This document shows positions 55,136-61,187 of a stretch of 61,187 bases of DNA, one piece after another (the stretch's first letter is position 1; every line of letters begins with the position of its first letter). A model generated the notes under the pieces. That model did no database searches. It worked only from the letters and a program-made list of their open reading frames with translations, and had not been told where the DNA came from. Position numbers and translations under genes: made by a program. This DNA is from Saprospiraceae bacterium (GTDB lineage Bacteria > Bacteroidota > Bacteroidia > Chitinophagales > Saprospiraceae): positions 1 to 61,187 of the forward strand of contig JAKVCT010000005.1 in assembly GCA_022448995.1 (NCBI GenBank), read 5' to 3'.

Positions 55136-55215
55136 TGTTCTATATTTTTTTAGAAATGGTGTGTGATATGAACAGACATACACACACCATTTTATTAAGA
55201 TCTAAACAGTTAAGA

Positions 55216-58200
55216 TTATAGCTTTTGTGGATCAAATGCTCTGTTGATTACAAAGCTCTTCAATACACGTTCTGCATAAGGATTACCTTCCTGATCCTTA
55301 GCAATTACATGTACTAGATACACTCCACTACCTACAGGAACTCCTGCTGAATTTTTCAAATCCCAATCTACAGAGGTCGCAATCTGATCCTCAACATTAC
55401 TACTTCCAAACGCACCTGTACGGCTGATACCATTAGGAACAGTAGTATTATATTCTTGTGCGATATCGTAACGCTTAACAAAGCGACCATCTATAGAGAA
55501 AATTTTGATCTCACACTTAGGAGGTACATTCGTAATTTTAACCACATTATCTGTCTCAGTCACCTCATAATCAGAGTATGCATAGTATGGATTTGGTACA
55601 ATATTCAGTAGGTCTAATGCATTGTTTGCTAAATCAGCATCTTCCTTGGTAGGTACAAAATCTGCCATGTTGAACTCATATAGTGGGTAACCTTGATTTT
55701 CGTTAGTTGCAGTGAAAATCTCATAAGGAGTTTTTACACGCAAACGAACAGTCAACTCAGAAGGAGGAATATTCTTCATTTCACCATCCATAGAGGTTCC
55801 TTCAGCCATTAATGACATAGAGGTCCAGATAGCTCCTAGATTAGTAATAAAAGAGTAGTTCTCATCATGTCCTGGAGGAATTGGATCAGAATAAGTTGCA
55901 ATCAAAGATTGACATTCATCATATGGCGTAGAACTTACGTAGATATAATGGTGACCGCCAGCTACTGTTGATAAGAACAAGTTAGCATTCAATCCTCCAT
56001 TGAAGAAAACAGGATCTTCTACAAATACACGATCAGTTGGGTTGTAAATCATATCATTACCTGTAGATGAACCTGGGAACTGCTCTTCAGAGAAGAAATT
56101 ACCATCAAATACAGAGTTCTCTCCAAAGAAAAGATTCAAACGCTCTCCTGTTTCTACATCATATGCAAACCCAGGGAACCAAGACATACCATTACCAGTA
56201 CCATCAACTAAACCATCTTTACCAACAGAAGGACTATTACGTTTCCAGTCAAACTGATCTAAACCAGTAGGGACTGTCAAACCTAAAGAACTAGAATGAT
56301 AAGAATTTGCAGTTTCTACTACAATACAACGACTCCACTTAGATTGGTCAGGAGTAATTACAATATTTACATTGCGTTGATTACCTAAGATTCTACCTGG
56401 AGTTGATCTCCAGTTCTGTCCAGCAGAAGGGAAGTTACAATAAGATCCTCCAATTGGTGCTGGTGAGAAATAGAATTCATCTGGACGGAATACACAGTCT
56501 GTTAAAAAGAAAGGATACCAACCACCTACAGAACTCTCGTATTCTCGGTTAGGATCATACTGAGCATCATCCTGTGCGTTACCTGTTTTCAAAGCATTGT
56601 TACCATCAGATTCTTCGATTGCATCGTACCATCTCACTGCATTTAGTGAGTCTTCATATTCAATTGAAGTTCCAATATATCCTGTAATCCCATTACCATT
56701 AACCCCTGGTGTAGGTATTTGCTCTATCAATAAAGAAATTCCTAATTCAGGGATATAATGTTCATTTTTGAAATCAATTGTTTGATAAGAAGTCCAATAT
56801 TGAGTAGGATCATCACTCTGGATCAACGACCAATAGACAGAATCACCCAATGCTGTAATTCCTGTTGGAGCAGCTGGAGTCCAAGCAATAGCTTCACCTA
56901 CTTGCTGCTGATTCCAAGTATAAGATTCGTCACTGATATATAGTTTGAATACACCTGGTGCTACACGAAGTGGATCTACAATCTTAATGTTTACAGGTCC
57001 AACTCCTGAAGCGTAAGTAATACGATCTGCTTTACCATTTTGTAAGACTTCTGTTTCTATGGTAGTTTGGTCTTTAACTCTCAAGAAATTACCTCCACCA
57101 TTTCCTTCACCGTCTACACGTGTAATTTCTGGACCATCTCCATAAGCTGCATTAATCTCAAATCCATAAAACTCTGGTGAGTTATTACGAGGGATACCTG
57201 TATAGATATTAAAGTTCTTACGTCCCTGTAAATAAGGCTCAGCCTGTCCTTCTCCTGTATTGGGGTTAAATGCTGCATACTGATTGAAACCATAAGCAAT
57301 TACACAGAAGTAATAAGGTTTATGATTTACCAACTTATCTGTACCAGAAGTAGTAAACTGATCCTTGGTTACACGATAAGTAGTTTGGATACCATCATTC
57401 TCTCCTTCTACCATAATCTCAGGGATTACAGCTAAGATATCTGGGTCATCAAATGACGACCAGTTTACAATCTTATCTACAGAATCTTGTACATCAGATT
57501 GGAAAATAAGACGTGCTTTCTCCAAATCATCCAAATCTGTCACAGAAACATTTGCATCAACTACTTGATAAATCTTAAATCCTTGGAAACGGTAAAGACT
57601 ATCTTCAAAATCCTTTATTTTTGCAGGACCTTCCTGATACTTCAGTTGGTAATTATTTTGACCAAGTATATAAGATAAGTTTAGTACTAACTCATTCTCC
57701 AGTTCAATGATATCCATATAAGGAGCAGTAGGACCTTCTACAATCCTGAAACAGTCATCAAATAAGTTCTGTGCAGACTCATCAGCCTCAACTAACTCCT
57801 TCAAAGAAGGACATGGATAATCAGGAATTTCAGGAACCCAAACAACTCCAGAAATCATCTCATTAGTAGCACCTGGCTTAAGAACAAAAGGTCCAGAGGT
57901 GTGCAAGAAACGGAAATCTGCACCACCTGTTGTTCCACCATTACACATAGACCAAGCATTGGCTGAGTTATCATCAGGGAAAGATGGGAATACATAATTT
58001 GTAGGTACAGCATTTGGATCATTTGGATTATATCCATTCCCTCCATAAGTTACAGGTAATGGATTAGTAGGTGTACTGTTTGGCCAAAAACCAGAGATCA
58101 AGTTATAATAACCTGGTGCATTAGAAGGATCCTGAATGTTAGGTTCTGTACCACCATTTACGTGATACTGAAAACTAGATAAGCCAATTTGGTTACCAGC

Positions 58201-59337
58201 AGAATCTAAAGGACCTCTAAAGTAATCCACACCTAATGCAGGAATCTGATCAGAACCATATCCTACAGCACCACCAGAACCACAAGTTGCGTTATCATCA
58301 TTATCAGCATTGTATACATATCCCATACCTGTTACAGTATCACAACCGATCATATCATCATTGAAACAACCCAAATCTGGATCAGACCACAAAGAGAAAT
58401 AAGTATCATATAGAGTAGTTGCGTTTCGGTTCAACAACTTGTAACGATAGAAAGTCATATTGTTGATTGCATCAGTTGTTCTATATCCAAACGCAGTTAC
58501 TTGAATCTCCATTTGCATTGCTAATGCACTGTTTGTCTGTGTATGAATATTACCATTATCATTGTATACCCACCAGATCATTTCATCTGCGTACACTGGT
58601 GTATTATAATTAGGTGTACATCCTACTACCTCGATCACAGGGTGATCTCCAGCATAAGGATCATAAATACCATCTTCATCATAATCAATAAACGGAGCTA
58701 GGTCTTGATCAGGTAATTCAAAACCTACATTCTCTGCAAAATATGGATTTCCTCTTGCTGGCCAAGAAAGTATAGATTTCGCAGGTTTCACATCTATTGT
58801 CTTGTCAGATTCTCCTGTTACAGGATCTGGCGCCAAAAAATCAGCTCTTAATGCGTCAATATCTGCACCAAATACTTGAAAGTGACGATCCCATTTTTCA
58901 CAATCTGATTTCTCAATAGTACCAGCTTCGTTCAATGGACCATTCCAATAGTCATTTCCACCACTACGATAAGTTTGAGCAGCTACTACAAGGTTATTTC
59001 CTTCATCATAAGCTCCTAGCCAGATTGCTCCAGCAAACAAGGAAGAAACCTCAGGCTCTCCTGAAGCAGGATCTACATTTGGAACGATATAACGAGCATT
59101 GTTGTTACCATCCCACCACATATCTCCACCTGCACGCAAACGCGCACGAACATTGTTAATATCTAAGTCAATTTCTGCCTTAGATTCGATACATGCAGCT
59201 CTGAAATTATCTCCATTACCAGTATTTGGTGTTGGCTGAGGGCCAGTGTATCCGACAAAATCTCTTGCCTGTACACTGGTTACCACTAATCCGCAAAGCG
59301 TCATGATCAAAAAGGATAAATACGTTAATTTATTCAT
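55216..59337 (-). CDS. Very large secreted protein with C-terminal FlgD-like/T9SS-type domain
   Basis: A 1373-residue protein from Met at 59337 (signal peptide ending TSVQARD; the frame is open 12 codons upstream). After residue 25 it is a long beta-rich extracellular protein with repeated Asn/Gly/Asp-rich segments (DMWWDGNNNARY, FIDYDEDGIYDPYAGD). The end resembles a FlgD-like or T9SS sorting region: LNIVPNPYYAYSDYE, IKIFSIDGRFVKRYD, VDWDLKNSAGVPVGSGVYLVHV. It is not the plain short T9SS tail. It is 80 nt upstream of porV and 150 nt downstream of the TonB receptor, same strand. It is probably a T9SS cargo or surface scaffold. Confidence 0.72.
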   Translation of the reverse strand: MNKLTYLSFLIMTLCGLVVTSVQARDFVGYTGPQPTPNTGNGDNFRAACIESKAEIDLDINNVRARLRAGGDMWWDGNNNARYIVPNVDPASGEPEVSSLFAGAIWLGAYDEGNNLVVAAQTYRSGGNDYWNGPLNEAGTIEKSDCEKWDRHFQVFGADIDALRADFLAPDPVTGESDKTIDVKPAKSILSWPARGNPYFAENVGFELPDQDLAPFIDYDEDGIYDPYAGDHPVIEVVGCTPNYNTPVYADEMIWWVYNDNGNIHTQTNSALAMQMEIQVTAFGYRTTDAINNMTFYRYKLLNRNATTLYDTYFSLWSDPDLGCFNDDMIGCDTVTGMGYVYNADNDDNATCGSGGAVGYGSDQIPALGVDYFRGPLDSAGNQIGLSSFQYHVNGGTEPNIQDPSNAPGYYNLISGFWPNSTPTNPLPVTYGGNGYNPNDPNAVPTNYVFPSFPDDNSANAWSMCNGGTTGGADFRFLHTSGPFVLKPGATNEMISGVVWVPEIPDYPCPSLKELVEADESAQNLFDDCFRIVEGPTAPYMDIIELENELVLNLSYILGQNNYQLKYQEGPAKIKDFEDSLYRFQGFKIYQVVDANVSVTDLDDLEKARLIFQSDVQDSVDKIVNWSSFDDPDILAVIPEIMVEGENDGIQTTYRVTKDQFTTSGTDKLVNHKPYYFCVIAYGFNQYAAFNPNTGEGQAEPYLQGRKNFNIYTGIPRNNSPEFYGFEINAAYGDGPEITRVDGEGNGGGNFLRVKDQTTIETEVLQNGKADRITYASGVGPVNIKIVDPLRVAPGVFKLYISDESYTWNQQQVGEAIAWTPAAPTGITALGDSVYWSLIQSDDPTQYWTSYQTIDFKNEHYIPELGISLLIEQIPTPGVNGNGITGYIGTSIEYEDSLNAVRWYDAIEESDGNNALKTGNAQDDAQYDPNREYESSVGGWYPFFLTDCVFRPDEFYFSPAPIGGSYCNFPSAGQNWRSTPGRILGNQRNVNIVITPDQSKWSRCIVVETANSYHSSSLGLTVPTGLDQFDWKRNSPSVGKDGLVDGTGNGMSWFPGFAYDVETGERLNLFFGENSVFDGNFFSEEQFPGSSTGNDMIYNPTDRVFVEDPVFFNGGLNANLFLSTVAGGHHYIYVSSTPYDECQSLIATYSDPIPPGHDENYSFITNLGAIWTSMSLMAEGTSMDGEMKNIPPSELTVRLRVKTPYEIFTATNENQGYPLYEFNMADFVPTKEDADLANNALDLLNIVPNPYYAYSDYEVTETDNVVKITNVPPKCEIKIFSIDGRFVKRYDIAQEYNTTVPNGISRTGAFGSSNVEDQIATSVDWDLKNSAGVPVGSGVYLVHVIAKDQEGNPYAERVLKSFVINRAFDPQKL

Positions 59338-59423
59338 CGCCAGGTATTTTTTTGATCTAATTATTTTATTCAAATTAAAAACTTCTCACAAAGATTTTAA
59401 TACTATAAGGTGTCGTTGGTTGG

Positions 59424-59472
59424 AAAAGCTTAACCACTTACTTCATATTGGTTGCAAAGTGGTTAAGCTTTT
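59424..59472. terminator. Long hairpin between TonB receptor and secreted protein
   Basis: A perfect 16-bp stem (59424-59439 with 59457-59472), 17-nt loop. In the minus direction it is followed only by CCAACC after TTTT, a weak tail; in the plus direction TTTTTTT overlaps its end but no plus gene is upstream. It lies 14 nt after the receptor stop, so partial termination or RNA processing is likely. Confidence 0.6.
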
Positions 59473-59486
59473 TTTAAAATTAAAAT

Positions 59487-61187
59487 TTAGAATGTAAATC
59501 TAGCTCCTAAGAACATACGACGAGGCTTAGAAATATTGAATGGATCATTCATACGTAAACCATATAACATTTCATAGGCTAATGCACTTGATTCTAATAA
59601 AGCAATTCCTGGGCTTCCCTCAGTAGTTAAGAAACCATCATCAATAGGAGACCCTGTAACAGCATATACACCTAATACATTCCTTGTATTCAACAAGTTT
59701 TGCACACGGAAATAAACGTTTACATTCACAGGATTTTTACTTTTTTCACCAATAGTAAAACTCTTATCAATTTTCAAATCAACACGGAAGTTCCATGGCA
59801 CACGAGCACCATTGATACCACCTTCTGTATTACGGTTAGGGAAACTTGTTCCAATACCACCTGGAATTTCCTTACGAGTGTATGGACGACCAGAGTTAGC
59901 ATTGAATGATAAGTTCAAGCCGGTATTAGATAAGATATCAATAGACTTAGCTGTTCCAGAAGAATCTTTCTTGCCATAGATCTTAGGACCATTGTAATCT
60001 TTACCACTCTTATAACGATAATCGATATTTAAGAAGAAGGTATGTCTTTGATCAAAGTTAAGCGGGAAGATGTATTTCAATTCTTGTGCAGCTACACCAG
60101 CAGACGAAGTAGGACTAGATCCAGTACCGTCTGCAAACTGAAGTGTATAGTTAGCTAATACACGAACATTTTTCACCTTGCCAGAGTTACCACGCAAGTC
60201 ATATTCTAATTTGAAAGACTTCGTTGTAGAGAAATCGTCATTACCATAAGAAGTATAAGAAATTGGATAAGCCAAGATATATTCTCTCAACTGGATTAAA
60301 TCTCTTTCTTCACGGTACATTAAAGATAATTTGATTGCAGAGAATTTATTCAACTCCTGTTGGAAACCAACCTCATAGTTGATTGTACGCTGAGATCTCA
60401 AGTTCGGGTTATTGATATAACCACCAGAACCTGCTCTAGTTGCAATCTCACGGAAGTTGAAATAAGTCATTGGCGTTGCCAAAGTTGCATCAGGTGGACG
60501 CTGTGCTAAGATATCATAGTTTGCATAGAAGTTTGCTTTATCAGAAATAGGGAAAGAGAAAGCAATACGAGGCATGACAATCACAGTAGGTGTATAATCA
60601 CTAAATGCTAAATCAGGATCATAGTTATCTCCTTGAGGATCATTCTCTGAACTAGAGAACCCTCTCAATGCAGGAAGAATAACTCCGCCTAATTCGTTTG
60701 GATTATTTACAGGTAATCCATCAGCAGTATACCATTGTTCTTTACTATCACGGAAACCAACAATAGAAGCATCTGGACTATTTTCGTTCACATAAACAAC
60801 AAAATCATCTCCAATATTACTAGGACGGATATATTCAGAAGCTTTACCTGCTGTATAAGGAGACTCTATATTTTCGAATTCAGATACTGTATAATATCCA
60901 GCAATTGAATATGGATCATTTAGTACTTTAGTATTTGCATCATAGCTGTCAAAACGTACACCAAAACGGCAAATGATGTCCTTATAAGTAAACTGATCTT
61001 GTAAGTAACCTGCTACATAAATAGGCTTATTAGGAGCAACAGGACGTGTCTTACGACCAGTAGTAGCATCAGTAGCTGTAAAGAAATCATTAAAAGAGAT
61101 ATTCGTTCCAGTAGGATTACCTAAGTAATCATAACCGTAATAGTTTAAAATCTGTTGACGACCTAAGATTAAAGTAGTAGGCTCGAA
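59487..61187 (-). CDS. TonB-dependent receptor, C-terminal part (5' end cut by window edge)
   Basis: The frame is open from the right edge to the stop at 59487, at least 566 residues; the GTG at 60791 is internal. The visible part is the barrel: PIYVAGYLQDQFTYKDIICRFG and RFDSYDANTKVLNDPYS near the start, YEVGFQQELNKFSAIKLSL, SLSFNANSGRPYTRKEIPG region and the terminal strand RRMFLGARFTF ending in Phe. The plug and any N-terminal domain are outside the window. It is upstream of the large secreted protein and porV. Receptors in this position may be linked to T9SS surface protein assembly; that is inference. Confidence 0.88.
   Translation of the reverse strand, partial: FEPTTLILGRQQILNYYGYDYLGNPTGTNISFNDFFTATDATTGRKTRPVAPNKPIYVAGYLQDQFTYKDIICRFGVRFDSYDANTKVLNDPYSIAGYYTVSEFENIESPYTAGKASEYIRPSNIGDDFVVYVNENSPDASIVGFRDSKEQWYTADGLPVNNPNELGGVILPALRGFSSSENDPQGDNYDPDLAFSDYTPTVIVMPRIAFSFPISDKANFYANYDILAQRPPDATLATPMTYFNFREIATRAGSGGYINNPNLRSQRTINYEVGFQQELNKFSAIKLSLMYREERDLIQLREYILAYPISYTSYGNDDFSTTKSFKLEYDLRGNSGKVKNVRVLANYTLQFADGTGSSPTSSAGVAAQELKYIFPLNFDQRHTFFLNIDYRYKSGKDYNGPKIYGKKDSSGTAKSIDILSNTGLNLSFNANSGRPYTRKEIPGGIGTSFPNRNTEGGINGARVPWNFRVDLKIDKSFTIGEKSKNPVNVNVYFRVQNLLNTRNVLGVYAVTGSPIDDGFLTTEGSPGIALLESSALAYEMLYGLRMNDPFNISKPRRMFLGARFTF

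Noticed and set aside
60789..60791. GTG as the start of the last TonB receptor gene
   Set aside because: The frame stays open for another 132 codons to the window edge with barrel-like sequence, so the GTG is internal.

Overview
The window is a low-GC chromosomal segment from a member of the Bacteroidota. It is probably a gliding or filamentous environmental lineage such as Saprospirales or Cytophagales, but the sequence alone does not fix the genus. The evidence is a complete type IX secretion / gliding block (porP-gldK-gldL-gldM-gldN) plus a distant porV, TonB-dependent receptors with N-terminal carboxypeptidase-like domains, families common in Bacteroidota (DUF4836, DUF6089, DUF5686, Porin_10-like), and a good match to the Bacteroidota promoter consensus ahead of the his operon. 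No rRNA, tRNA, CRISPR array, phage, transposase or resistance gene was recognised.

Layout. 1-4075: an ECF sigma factor with its membrane anti-sigma factor (cut by the window edge) and a DUF4836 lipoprotein. 4455-6721: a WG-repeat lipoprotein and a DUF6089 outer-membrane protein. 7350-11230: a vitamin-K-carboxylase-like HTTM membrane protein followed by a FecA-like TonB receptor. 19418-11433 (minus): a full histidine operon, promoter - hisL leader peptide - attenuator - hisG-hisD-hisC-hisB-hisH-hisA-hisF-hisIE, with two families of short palindromic tandem repeats inserted around hisF. 19476-24060: lysA, an intergenic island made only of repeats and palindromes, and a class A penicillin-binding protein. 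24335-30945 (minus): porP-gldKLMN, each gld gene followed by its own terminator-like hairpin. 31159-39047: a pseudokinase, a PhoX-like phosphatase, an outer-membrane porin and a UvrD/AddA-like helicase. 39126-48138 (minus): a tight three-gene set of a DUF5686 outer-membrane protein, a 1464-residue TPR-CHAT protease-like protein and an unrecognised 670-residue exported protein. 48911-52528: two glycosyltransferases and a polytopic membrane protein. 52633-53539: HIT protein and greA. 53969-61187 (minus): TonB receptor (cut by the edge), a 1385-residue secreted protein and porV.

How it fits together. Much of the window serves the cell envelope: the T9SS core exports proteins across the outer membrane, porV acts at the export/attachment step, and several neighbours are outer-membrane barrels or exported proteins. 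The most striking signals are regulatory and repetitive: a 34-residue leader peptide with 10 histidines followed by an intrinsic terminator just before hisG; tandem repeats in the his operon whose hairpins show a compensatory base change; a dispersed intergenic repeat family with at least seven recognisable copies, one of which carries its core module inverted; a 158-bp nested palindrome; and a protein kinase that has lost its catalytic residues beside the T9SS block.
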